Of a stretch of DNA of 64,000 nucleotides, positions 9,301-17,036 are shown one piece after another. Position numbers and translations under genes: made by a program. Source of the stretch: Butyricimonas faecihominis (GTDB taxonomy: Bacteria; Bacteroidota; Bacteroidia; Bacteroidales; Marinifilaceae); NCBI RefSeq assembly GCF_033096445.1, contig NZ_AP028155.1:1679880-1743879 (forward strand), in the 5' to 3' direction. Numbering within the stretch: the stretch's first letter is position 1; each line of letters begins with the position of its first letter. The notes under the pieces were generated by a model. The model was not told the origin of the DNA and did not search any database. It was given only the letters and a program-made list of their open reading frames with translations.

Positions 9301-10017
9301 AGGCTCCATAATATCATCCATCTTTACTGTAACAACAGAAGATGTTAATTTACGTTTATCAATATTCTCAAATCCCGTACGTACTATCACTTCATCCATT
9401 TGATTCATGCTCATTTTCATCGTAATAGAGAGGAAATCACTTTTAACCTCAACTTCTTGCGTTTCCATTCCCACGAAAGAAAATAATAATCTCAAATCTT
9501 TAACATTGGATGGTGCCGGAAAATGAAATTCTCCTTTAGCATTCGTGGATAATCCAATAGTTGTACCTTTCACTAAAATCGTAACCCCAGGTAAAGGAAG
9601 TTGATCCTCATCTTTCACTATTCCCCGGATCTCTCTTTGTTCCGAGTTTTCCTTACGCTTTGGACTTATTATAATTGTCCTATTTTTAATCTCGTAAGTA
9701 AACTCTGTTTTTAAAATAAAATTCAATAACTCAGCTAAACCCATTTTTAACCGGGGAACTTGAATCATTTGATGCACATCCAATTCACTTTCACTATAAA
9801 ACACATCATACTTCAATTGTTTCGTGATAACATCAAACGCAGCTTCCACCGTCATTTGATTATCTTTAAATACAACACTATCTCGGTCCATTTTTATCTC
9901 TCCAAAAACATTGGAAATACCCATCGTAAACCAAAATAATGTACATATGAAAAGAATAAATTTCTTTTTTAACCTTTCTTGCAGGTTAAATGCACGATCA
10001 TACGCTTTTTTTTTCAT
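6400..10017 (-). CDS. SusC/RagA TonB-dependent transporter with STN signalling domain (locus 1)
   Basis: About 1205 aa from the ATG at 10017; in-frame ATGs at 10029 and 10053 are alternatives, but 10017 gives a normal signal-peptide n-region. Order of domains: signal peptide (FILFICTLFWFTMG), STN domain at about 50-120 (the periplasmic signalling module, here with 'YDVFYSESELDV'), carboxypeptidase-regulatory-like repeat at about 130-215 ('GIVKDEDQLPLPGVTILVKGTT'), TonB-box-like 'MDEVIV', plug at about 230-360 ('KDASATALYGSKAANGVIMI') and a 22-strand-type barrel to the C-terminus. It imports a ligand through the outer membrane using TonB energy, and the STN domain contacts the FecR protein encoded upstream to report ligand binding. 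It is preceded by the ECF sigma and fecR genes and followed by susD. Confidence 0.93.
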   Translation of the reverse strand: MKKKAYDRAFNLQERLKKKFILFICTLFWFTMGISNVFGEIKMDRDSVVFKDNQMTVEAAFDVITKQLKYDVFYSESELDVHQMIQVPRLKMGLAELLNFILKTEFTYEIKNRTIIISPKRKENSEQREIRGIVKDEDQLPLPGVTILVKGTTIGLSTNAKGEFHFPAPSNVKDLRLLFSFVGMETQEVEVKSDFLSITMKMSMNQMDEVIVRTGFENIDKRKLTSSVVTVKMDDIMEPITTTLDKMLQGKIPGMAVLQQSSTVGAAPKIRIRGSSTIVGSREPLWVLDGIVLEDPVPLSPEELNSMDQVNLIGNAISGINPEDIEQIDVLKDASATALYGSKAANGVIMITTKKGKIGKPAIRYSMSLGFTHRPMTSQMHVMNSKDRVEVSEEMVEKGLQFVDSGITGSVGYEGLLFQLYGNKISYTQFQKEVKKMKEQNTDWFKYLFRNALSHNHTLSVSGANETINYYFSVGYSSERGSSLKEDAERFNFNTNLDIKISDKMNASFGLSASNGTTHRPGVDLFQYAYTTSRAIVPYDEDGYYNFYEVGAGYQNDPYSTPNLVYNVFNELNTTGEKSQLLTLNTRFSFSYKVASCLSLNALLAYNISSHSNENMAAEDSYQVSELRGLVYGYPIIDPVKEPNFARRCALPFGGKLDNSDNRNTGYSARVTASFQKTLHERHDFSLMGGLDMRSTHQEGHTSSLLGYLPERGKKSVDINPGVWTSYGDLLKSSRPTITDSKKNEVSYFASFSYSYDNRYIFNANVRGDASNKLGQDKSARFLPIWSISGRWNIADESFMENVTWIQGLNIHGSYGLQGNVTEAHNPNMVANVGALDAISHYYESTVHSLPNRGLRWEKTRSVNIGTDFSFFNRRLGATFEYYNKKGKDQLVSTTIESTNGGTAVTINDGNLINSGWDLSISATPIQLEKFSWNLSFNTSKSYNKVTNSGEMDKYIVSQYLNGSLVRNGRSLNSFYSYRFGGLNEKGEPTFLGIYAKDEEGNVIISSQEEALASALVYSGRREPLFSGGLSTSFRIFDFSLNASFSMQFGSKMRLNDLYVDGDRLPAPNANMSDEFVDRWRKIGDEKHTDIPRLTDERHTPQGLYYHNGGAATIGDDIFEFYNNSDLRVVSGNFVRCRSISLAYYVPNSILKHIYLKGASLSFSVSNPFVIKAKGLKGRDPEQVTLGSGSIPPQKNFSFSLNVTF

Positions 10018-10090
10018 AAATTTGTTCATTAAAATGTTGATAAATATCTGCATTCTATTTGCCGTAGAGTTCGCAGATTGTTCAAGAAAG

Positions 10091-10121
10091 AGTCGTTTTA
10101 GCAGAACGGCTCTTTTTCAAT
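10091..10121 (-). terminator. Possible attenuator hairpin between fecR and susC (locus 1)
   Basis: On the minus strand aaagagccgtt pairs with aacgactcttt (10 of 11 positions, one mismatch) around an 8-nt loop, overlapping the end of fecR and lying before susC. Only a short T-containing run follows. It may lower read-through into susC or stabilise the susC mRNA end; weak evidence. Confidence 0.4.
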
Positions 10122-11166
10122 TTATTTTACTCACAATTATTACTTTATCATTTATTTCAAATTTAATATCGGTTGTTTTCTCCAAATACATTAATGTCTG
10201 TTTCAATGGAACATGTTTATCTATCACCCCTCGAAATTTCATATCTTTAATTTCCTCATTTTGATAAACAACAACAACATCATACCAACGCTCCATTTTC
10301 TTTGCAATATCTTCAAAACGATATCCTTTAAAATAAAATTTTCCATCCACCCATGAAGTGTAAAGCTCCGTTTCGACCTCCTTTACTGTAGTCTCCCCAG
10401 TTTCCTTATTGATGCACAACTGCTGGGATGGCAGCAATACCTGCTGGAAATCTCGGGCAGTGACAGATATTTTACCCTGTACAAGAGTAGCCATCCATTC
10501 TTGATCATCACGATATGCACTGACATTAAACTTCGTTCCCAGCACGGTAATAGTTTTATCCCCCGTATGCACTTTAAATGGAAACTTATCCTCCCGAACA
10601 ACATCAAAAAAAGCTTCTCCTTCCAAATACACCTCCCTATTTTCTGACGAGAATTCCACAGGGAAATGTAAAGTTGACTCCGAATTTATATTCACAACAG
10701 ATCCATCGGACAGTTTCAGATAAAAATCCGCTCCTTTCGGAACATATAATTTATTATATTGTAACGAGTCTTGTTCTTTCCCCTCGAACTGTTTCCCTAA
10801 TTGTTTGATTGTCGAATCAGGAGAAATACGTCTGTTTAATTCTTCCGTACTTATTTTTTGATTACTTTCAAATAAAAGTTGTTCCCCATTAGCCAGTAAC
10901 AATTTTATCTTCCGGGTAGAATCCAAACATTGAACCTGAAGATGAGAAGATGTATTCCTAAAAGGAATATATTTCCATGTCATATATATCGAACCAATTA
11001 TAAACACGAAACAAGCCACATATTTGAAAAAAGAATAAAATAGCTTTTTTTCTTTATTCCGTACATGTTGCCTCTTTACCCGTTTCCAAGCCATATCAAC
11101 GTCATACGGCTCTTCTTTCATGGAATTGAAAGCCCGACGAACCAAATATCGAATTTTTTCACTCAT
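10117..11166 (-). CDS. fecR: FecR-family anti-sigma factor (locus 1)
   Basis: 349 aa from the ATG at 11166 (MSEKIRYL); the longer frame starts with a GTG at 11196 and another ATG lies at 11178. The short cytoplasmic N-terminus should bind the ECF sigma factor encoded next door. One transmembrane helix follows at about 44-64 (YVACFVFIIGSIYMTW). The periplasmic part has the FecR domain ('LKLSDGSVVNINSESTLHFP', 'LEGEAFFDV', 'VLGTKFNVSAY') and a C-terminal DUF4974 STN-like domain ('FKGYRFEDIAKKMERWYDV') that docks on the STN domain of SusC. Sigma, fecR, susC and susD all lie in one direction, which is the standard cell-surface signalling arrangement of Bacteroidetes. Confidence 0.93.
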   Translation of the reverse strand: MSEKIRYLVRRAFNSMKEEPYDVDMAWKRVKRQHVRNKEKKLFYSFFKYVACFVFIIGSIYMTWKYIPFRNTSSHLQVQCLDSTRKIKLLLANGEQLLFESNQKISTEELNRRISPDSTIKQLGKQFEGKEQDSLQYNKLYVPKGADFYLKLSDGSVVNINSESTLHFPVEFSSENREVYLEGEAFFDVVREDKFPFKVHTGDKTITVLGTKFNVSAYRDDQEWMATLVQGKISVTARDFQQVLLPSQQLCINKETGETTVKEVETELYTSWVDGKFYFKGYRFEDIAKKMERWYDVVVVYQNEEIKDMKFRGVIDKHVPLKQTLMYLEKTTDIKFEINDKVIIVSKIN

Positions 11167-11223
11167 AATTATCTTCATTTTACTATTATGGTACACGAAT
11201 ATTAAAAATGGGTGATAAAAAAA

Positions 11224-11820
11224 TTATTTTTTTTGAAAATATTTTCCCACTAATAATAAATTACACACGAGTAGAATTAAAGAAGACCCTCTTTGGGTTT
11301 TCTCCTTGATAATTCGATATGCATTGCTGATATGAGTTTTAACCGTATTAACAGAGATATTCAATTCGGCCGCAATTTGCTTATAGGTTTTCTCCTCCAC
11401 GCAACTCATCAGAAAAATTGATCGACTCCTAGGAGAGAGTTTATTCAAAATTAATTTCACATGCTCTATTTCCTCAATCTCTTCCTCCGAATATTCCGTT
11501 TGTTGCAAATATTCAATAAATTCAGTCAAACGAGCCGAATGTTTTTCCACGGAATTCAATCTTCTCAGTTCCCTCTGCGCCCCGTGTCGAACAGATGTAT
11601 ACAAATAATTTTTAAGTGAAGCATTAATATGAATCGTTTTATGATTGTTCCACAAATAAACAAAAACATCTTGAACAATATCTTCAACTTTTTCCGGTTC
11701 AGGAATAATTCCTTGACAATATTTACATAGAAGGTGATAATATTTGCGAAATACATTTTCAAAAACGATGGCATCCCCTTCTATTAGTGCTTTTAATTCG
11801 GAAACAGTCTCTTCTTGCAT
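11224..11820 (-). CDS. ECF RNA polymerase sigma factor, FecI-like (locus 1)
   Basis: 198 aa from the ATG at 11820; the frame goes back to a TTG at 11832. Sigma region 2 is seen at about 20-85 ('VFRKYYHLLCKYCQGII', 'EDIVQDVFVYLWNNH') and region 4 at about 120-175 ('LSPRSRSIFLMSCVEEKTYKQIAAELNISVNTVKTH' in pieces), with the helix-turn-helix that reads the -35 box. A hydrophobic C-terminal tail ('LILLVCNLLLVGKYF') extends beyond region 4, which is seen in other Bacteroidetes ECF factors of this type. It is the first gene of locus 1, 57 bp before fecR, and is expected to activate the susC operon once released by FecR. Confidence 0.93.
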   Translation of the reverse strand: MQEETVSELKALIEGDAIVFENVFRKYYHLLCKYCQGIIPEPEKVEDIVQDVFVYLWNNHKTIHINASLKNYLYTSVRHGAQRELRRLNSVEKHSARLTEFIEYLQQTEYSEEEIEEIEHVKLILNKLSPRSRSIFLMSCVEEKTYKQIAAELNISVNTVKTHISNAYRIIKEKTQRGSSLILLVCNLLLVGKYFQKK

Positions 11821-11862
11821 AAAAATAAACAATCATTTCATACTCATTAAATTTATGAAATA

Positions 11863-11870
11863 CAAATCTA
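11863..11870 (-). promoter_or_regulatory. TAnnTTTG -7 element upstream of locus-1 sigma gene
   Basis: The minus strand reads TAGATTTG about 43 bp before the sigma start, matching the Bacteroidetes housekeeping -7 consensus TAnnTTTG. No good TTTG -33 box is present at the expected spacing, so the promoter may be weak or regulated. Confidence 0.4.
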
Positions 11871-11926
11871 ATAAAAGTTTTATCACATAAAACTATTTGC
11901 CCAAAAAATACACTTCAAATAAAATT

Positions 11927-14900
11927 CTACTCATTAACCGGTATCCATTTCACTGCATTGGCAAAAATCAACTGCACGGCGTCACGTTCCCACGCGTAAG
12001 TGCCATCATTCTCCCACGTCAAAGAATCACCACCCCGGTCACTCAAAAACACGCTATACTCACCACGCTCAAAATAATATTTCCCCAAAGAGATCCATCC
12101 CGGTTCCTCGTTATCCAACAACACTTCCACGTCCGTGACGTCCCCCGCGGAAGTCACCTGATAAAAAAGTCTCGCTCCCCCGATAAAAACCTTACGGGCT
12201 GAAGTCGCCTCCACGTCCGGAACATAAACCAAAACCTCGTACTTCCCGGGATTTTCCACGTTCACTTTCCACTCCACCTTAGATTTCCCTGTTCCGGCAA
12301 TTTTATAATAAGCACTCTTCACGATATCCCCGTAACAATGGCTATCCGTGGTCAAAGTCCAATGCTCGTGGTCATACACGTAACTATACTTTTTCCCGTT
12401 CTCACCTGTTGAGAAATAAGCGGCCAATTTCCCTTTCCGCTTTTTCTCATGAATCACAAAACCGGGGTCCTCGGCATTCACGATCATTCCCGGAACCTTC
12501 CGGGTAAAAATGGTGCTATCCACATCCCAAATACCCGTTTTCCCATCTTTCGTTCGTGTCAAGTCTTTTGATGAAGTCCATTCCAATAAACGCTCACCGG
12601 GAAGATTCTGGCTTAGGCTCATTTCCAATGAAAAAGCCTCAAGCGTACCGAGATCGGCCCGAATCTCCTTACAACTATGTCCCGGGATTAAATAGCTACG
12701 TCGCCCGGATCCCATCTCGTTATCTCCCATGGAATACGTCGCCACGCTCAACGTCACGACTGCCGGCGCGGAAGTAGGATTATATATTTTACAGCTACCG
12801 ATATGCCTAGCTTCCTCGTCCTTTTCATACAACTCCACTTTCAAATCTTGAACAAACAATGCCGGCAACTCTTTCCCCTCGTAATAATAATCCAGTATCT
12901 CCCGAAGATTCACGTGAAAACGAGCGTTAAACTCCCGCTCAAGCACCTCGAAATCAGGAGCCATAAACAAATAACGTTGCTTGAATTGTTTCATAAATTG
13001 GAATAATTCCCTTTCCCCGACCAGTGCCTGCAAATGTTTCTCTATCAAGGTATATTTTCTCTTTAGTAACTCCTGCAACTGATTGCCTTTCGTCTCCTTG
13101 TCCACGAAAGCTTCTCGCATGGATTTTCCATTCCAATAAGTAACGATTTCGGAATAGCCCAGCTCATCCCCCAAGTAAATCATCGGCCCGTTAGAAAAGT
13201 CAACCTTGGCCAAATCATTCACGATACCACCAAAACCCGGGTATTCTTCCGATTGCAGAACCCCACCGAAATCACCGAACAGGGCCGAACAATCAAAAAT
13301 ACCCGTGAGCAGGTTTACCTCCAACATATTACGAAATGCATCCACCTCTAACTCAAAACGTGTCCTTTCATCGTCATCTCCCGGCCAGAATCCCACGTGC
13401 GCATAATACCCCAAATACATCCGCTCCGGATAAAACAAGAGTTCCGGCTGTACAAATTGACTTCCCGCAAATCCTTTATATAGACGAGGAACGAAATTCA
13501 CCGGAGCCTCTACCACGGTCAATTTGTCAAACGGATAATCACCCCCTTTTATCGCTAGTATTGTACTTATCGGCTCTTCCACAAGGAAGTCGGCAGAATC
13601 TTTCAGACTCGTGTAATCCCGCATGAAAAAGTCATGTCCGGAAAAATGATACAACTCGAACGTCAAGGAATCCAACACGATACTCCTCCGTTCGTACTCC
13701 CCGATAGTCAGACTTAGAGAAGGCAATGGCTCCCGATTTCTAAAGACCGTAGTATCCCCGCTCATCTCCATCTCTCCTTGCGAGATAGCCACTCGTTTCC
13801 CGACATCCCCGACTTTTAATCGATAACGGGTAAAATCATACTGACGAGCCAACGGGGCGTTCACGTTTACCGGGGGAACGGCAACCGGATACCACAAACA
13901 TTCCGGGAAAAGCAACGTGTAATCATCCCCGACACGAGCAAAACACCTCCCATGACGGAACATCGAATGATACGTCCGGAAAAAGCTCATCAAGCGGGTA
14001 TCATGAAACTCCTCGTCCGTGAAATCCGGGAAACAAATCGCCTCATCAATCTTTCCCTCGTAAACCACGTGTAAAAGGATTTCTTCACCGGGTTGTAACG
14101 CTCTCTCCAAAAGGATGGCTTGGGATTCCCGGGTATAAGGCAAGTTCTCCCCTTGCCCGCCTGTCAAGGCCGTTACCTCTAATCCCGGATTCAAGTAAAG
14201 CACCGGGCGAACTAAGGGTCGTCCTCCCACGTTTGCCACCACCAGATCACTTTCCCCCGTTATTTTATCCCCTTCTTGACGAAAATAGATATTATGCACC
14301 TTAACGTGTCCCCCTTTCACTTCGGCGTACTTTTCGAATACCTCCCGGTACAAGTCTCTTCGATTATTTAGCTCGTGAAATATACTGTAATAAGCCCCTC
14401 CGAACAAGATGCCGATCAGCAAGAACGTCCATCCCCCGGCCCTAACTTTCCATGTAACACCTGCCCGTTCCGATAAACGCGGCATCATTCCCATAGCCAG
14501 CACAACAAGTCCCAACCCCAGAAGAACAAACATTCCCCGTTGTAAAACAACCCACTCCGGACGGGTCATTCCCGTCACATCCGAGAACAAAAGCGGCAAT
14601 GCACGCCCCCATGGGTCAACGGTACCCCACAATAAATCCGTGGTCCCGAAATAAAAGGCAGCAAATACAGCCAACAATACCAATACTGCCAAAGCATGAT
14701 TCTTTACCCGATTAGCCACGATTAAAGCTACTCCCAACACGAAAAACAGCGTGGGCAAGGTCATCACGAACAGGTAAACAAAATAAATCTTCAACTGAAA
14801 AGTTTCCGGTTCCCCGAACAAGATATGGAAAATCATCCCTAATCCCATCGTTATCAAGTTCAGCACGAGGCAAACCTCCACGATCCCCAACACCTTTCCC

Positions 14901-15223
14901 GTTTGATAAGCCAAATTAGTCACCGGACGGGCAGAGAACACGGCATTTGTCTCCAAACGTCGATCCCGCCACACGAAATCGATACCGATAAAAATCACGA
15001 TAATCCCTTGCACCAAATTATAAAACCAAGCATTCCAAAAAGGAATAAACGAAGGCAAAGCCCTGTTTAACCACCTAAGCCCACCTAATGAATCGCCTTG
15101 CCATAGCCAGTGCGAAAGAGAAATTCCCACAACTACACAACAAGCGAATATCCAAAACAACTTATTTCTTATGATCAGGTTTCGCTCGTAACGGGCCACC
15201 AGACGTATATTTTCAAATGTCAT
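11927..15223 (-). CDS. ABC-2 type permease fused to M1-aminopeptidase-like domain
   Basis: 1098 aa, ATG start. About seven hydrophobic helices occupy residues 18-285 (for example IFACCVVVGISLSHWLW and VLVLLAVFAAFYFG), interrupted by a cytoplasmic loop, matching an ABC-2 permease domain. From about residue 290 a long extracytoplasmic part resembles the M1 (gluzincin) aminopeptidase fold found fused to ABC-2 permeases in Bacteroidetes, then ends in a carbohydrate-binding-like beta region. I find no HExxH anywhere in the protein; the spot where it should be reads YLGDELGYSEIVTYW. No ABC ATPase gene lies on either side (sigma gene downstream, tldD/pmbA operon upstream), so its motor must be encoded elsewhere if it transports anything. 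Function unknown; a folding or export role at the envelope is possible. Confidence 0.75.
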   Translation of the reverse strand: MTFENIRLVARYERNLIIRNKLFWIFACCVVVGISLSHWLWQGDSLGGLRWLNRALPSFIPFWNAWFYNLVQGIIVIFIGIDFVWRDRRLETNAVFSARPVTNLAYQTGKVLGIVEVCLVLNLITMGLGMIFHILFGEPETFQLKIYFVYLFVMTLPTLFFVLGVALIVANRVKNHALAVLVLLAVFAAFYFGTTDLLWGTVDPWGRALPLLFSDVTGMTRPEWVVLQRGMFVLLGLGLVVLAMGMMPRLSERAGVTWKVRAGGWTFLLIGILFGGAYYSIFHELNNRRDLYREVFEKYAEVKGGHVKVHNIYFRQEGDKITGESDLVVANVGGRPLVRPVLYLNPGLEVTALTGGQGENLPYTRESQAILLERALQPGEEILLHVVYEGKIDEAICFPDFTDEEFHDTRLMSFFRTYHSMFRHGRCFARVGDDYTLLFPECLWYPVAVPPVNVNAPLARQYDFTRYRLKVGDVGKRVAISQGEMEMSGDTTVFRNREPLPSLSLTIGEYERRSIVLDSLTFELYHFSGHDFFMRDYTSLKDSADFLVEEPISTILAIKGGDYPFDKLTVVEAPVNFVPRLYKGFAGSQFVQPELLFYPERMYLGYYAHVGFWPGDDDERTRFELEVDAFRNMLEVNLLTGIFDCSALFGDFGGVLQSEEYPGFGGIVNDLAKVDFSNGPMIYLGDELGYSEIVTYWNGKSMREAFVDKETKGNQLQELLKRKYTLIEKHLQALVGERELFQFMKQFKQRYLFMAPDFEVLEREFNARFHVNLREILDYYYEGKELPALFVQDLKVELYEKDEEARHIGSCKIYNPTSAPAVVTLSVATYSMGDNEMGSGRRSYLIPGHSCKEIRADLGTLEAFSLEMSLSQNLPGERLLEWTSSKDLTRTKDGKTGIWDVDSTIFTRKVPGMIVNAEDPGFVIHEKKRKGKLAAYFSTGENGKKYSYVYDHEHWTLTTDSHCYGDIVKSAYYKIAGTGKSKVEWKVNVENPGKYEVLVYVPDVEATSARKVFIGGARLFYQVTSAGDVTDVEVLLDNEEPGWISLGKYYFERGEYSVFLSDRGGDSLTWENDGTYAWERDAVQLIFANAVKWIPVNE

Positions 15224-15297
15224 ACCTATTATCTTAAAAAAGTAACAACCAACCTACTGAACAAAGGTATTCATTCCCAGTGAACATTACAATAAAA

Positions 15298-15325
15298 AGG
15301 GGTATGTCTTTCTCGACATACCCCT
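15298..15325 (-). terminator. Intrinsic terminator after pmbA
   Basis: An 11-bp perfect GC-containing stem (aggggtatgtc / gacatacccct) with a 6-nt loop, followed on the minus strand by ttttatt. It sits 38 bp after the pmbA-like stop codon and ends the tldD-pmbA transcript. Confidence 0.85.
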
Positions 15326-15362
15326 AGTTTGTAAAGTTTATAAAATTAGCCACTCGGCTACA

Positions 15363-17009
15363 TTATCTCTGCAACGGGAATTTCAACACCGGTTCTTTCT
15401 CTTTCTTCGGTTCAGACTTGTTGATTTCCACGTCCTCGATCAAAACCGAGGCCGGATAAATCAAAGAAGAAAGCACTTGACGATTCAGGATGTAGTTAGA
15501 CACGTTTTCTTTACTTGAAATGTCCAGTACCCGTTTGATCTTCGCCAGATTAATGGCAGAAACATCACCGAAACGAACCTGCGTTTCACTACCATCTTTC
15601 ACGTCAACCTTGTAAATACGGGATGCCGGTCCGGCAATACTGCGCACGATGTAAGCATAATCCAATCCTTCATCCTTGGCAGCCTTGATTAATGCTTTTT
15701 TCATCTTGTCCTGTTTCGTTCCCTTATCTACTTGGATATGAATAGTTCCCGGGGCCGTGGCATAAACTATATCACTTCCGGTCATCACGAAACGAGAGCT
15801 ACCCGTGGAGTGCTGAGTTTTCAAAGAAGGTACCCGACCATTCAACATTTGACGCAAGATCCCCTTGTCAACCAGCGTCATCTCCTTTTCTGGAATAACA
15901 CCTTCCGCGTCAATCTCGTAAGCACCTAACAACGGGGTCCCATCGTATTTCTCCAAGCTAGTGTAATTTTTCACGGTCAAACGGTTGTCAATAATCTTTC
16001 TCCCGATACGACCTTCCAACGTTCTGCCTCCCGCCTGACCAATCGGCTTACGATAAGCAAATAATCCCCCTTGATTCAACAGGTTGTTCACGAAGATACT
16101 GGAAGAAGCCCCGTCTTCAAAAAGAACCGGCCCGGAATAGAATTCTTCAACCACCGGGGCATTTCTCAACTTCATCAGATTTTCAGCAAAAGCTGTTACT
16201 TTCTTTTTCAAATCTTCCAAAGAAGGCATATCCTGCGGGCGAGCAACCAAAATAGAAAGCGCATCCCCGATCCGTACCCCGTCTTCCGTGGTTACATATC
16301 CCTGTGCAAACAGATTCGCATAGGTAACCGGTTGTTTCATGGTCACGTCCTCGCTCGTCTGTTTGTAAACTTCCATATCCAAACCGCTAATACCCACGGA
16401 TGAGTTGTAAATTTCCTTGTAATTCTTGAATATCGCGGAAAGTTCACGAATCGTGTTTTCCCATTTCTTTATATCAATTTCATAGGGAACCTTGCTTTCC
16501 ACGATCTTCGTGATCGGTTCTGCCTTCACCAAGTCCGGCAATTGAGCCTCCTCCTGAGTTTGCGGGTTTGACTTCAAGGCCGCTTCTTTGGCAGCAGCTT
16601 CACGCAACGCCATCTTGTAAGCAGCATCAGATACTAGCCAAAAATTACGACGAATCATATCATAATCCGCCTCGGCCGGCATCCCTACCTTCATGAATTG
16701 TCCCACGAAACGAGTATCGTTCGTGTTATTATAATCACCCAACAACAACTGAGACGAGCCTACCCCTCTCCACGGCAATTCCAGTGAATTCGTGATCGCT
16801 CCTAGCTCCCCGACAACTTCAAACTGACGGAACCGACCTAAAGAATACGACAAATAAAACGGTTTATCCATTCCCGGCAATGCCAATTCAGCTTTATTTC
16901 TTTGTAATTCATCCTGCATCGCCTTGAAGATCACTTGATCTTGCTCATTCTGTGCCACCACTGGCCCTACCAGCAGGAAAAATATTAATAGTGATAATAT
17001 ATATCTCAT
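15363..17009 (-). CDS. Exported PmbA/TldE-like subunit of TldD-type metalloprotease
   Basis: 548 aa with a clear signal peptide (YILSLLIFFLLVGPVVAQ). It belongs to the TldD/PmbA fold, with the C-terminal segments 'EGVIPEKEMTLVDKGILRQML' and 'HSTGSSRFVMTG' near residues 365-400. It lacks the HExxxH zinc motif, as expected of the non-catalytic TldE/PmbA partner. It follows the catalytic partner gene by 27 bp in the same operon, so the two should form the TldD-TldE heterodimer. Classical TldD/TldE are cytoplasmic and cut or linearise peptides such as microcins and quinohaemoprotein leaders. A signal peptide here puts this pair in the periplasm or at the envelope, as in some other Bacteroidetes. 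The substrate is unknown. Confidence 0.85.
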   Translation of the reverse strand: MRYILSLLIFFLLVGPVVAQNEQDQVIFKAMQDELQRNKAELALPGMDKPFYLSYSLGRFRQFEVVGELGAITNSLELPWRGVGSSQLLLGDYNNTNDTRFVGQFMKVGMPAEADYDMIRRNFWLVSDAAYKMALREAAAKEAALKSNPQTQEEAQLPDLVKAEPITKIVESKVPYEIDIKKWENTIRELSAIFKNYKEIYNSSVGISGLDMEVYKQTSEDVTMKQPVTYANLFAQGYVTTEDGVRIGDALSILVARPQDMPSLEDLKKKVTAFAENLMKLRNAPVVEEFYSGPVLFEDGASSSIFVNNLLNQGGLFAYRKPIGQAGGRTLEGRIGRKIIDNRLTVKNYTSLEKYDGTPLLGAYEIDAEGVIPEKEMTLVDKGILRQMLNGRVPSLKTQHSTGSSRFVMTGSDIVYATAPGTIHIQVDKGTKQDKMKKALIKAAKDEGLDYAYIVRSIAGPASRIYKVDVKDGSETQVRFGDVSAINLAKIKRVLDISSKENVSNYILNRQVLSSLIYPASVLIEDVEINKSEPKKEKEPVLKFPLQR

Positions 17010-17036
17010 CTTTCTAATTTTATAATTTCCACATCT

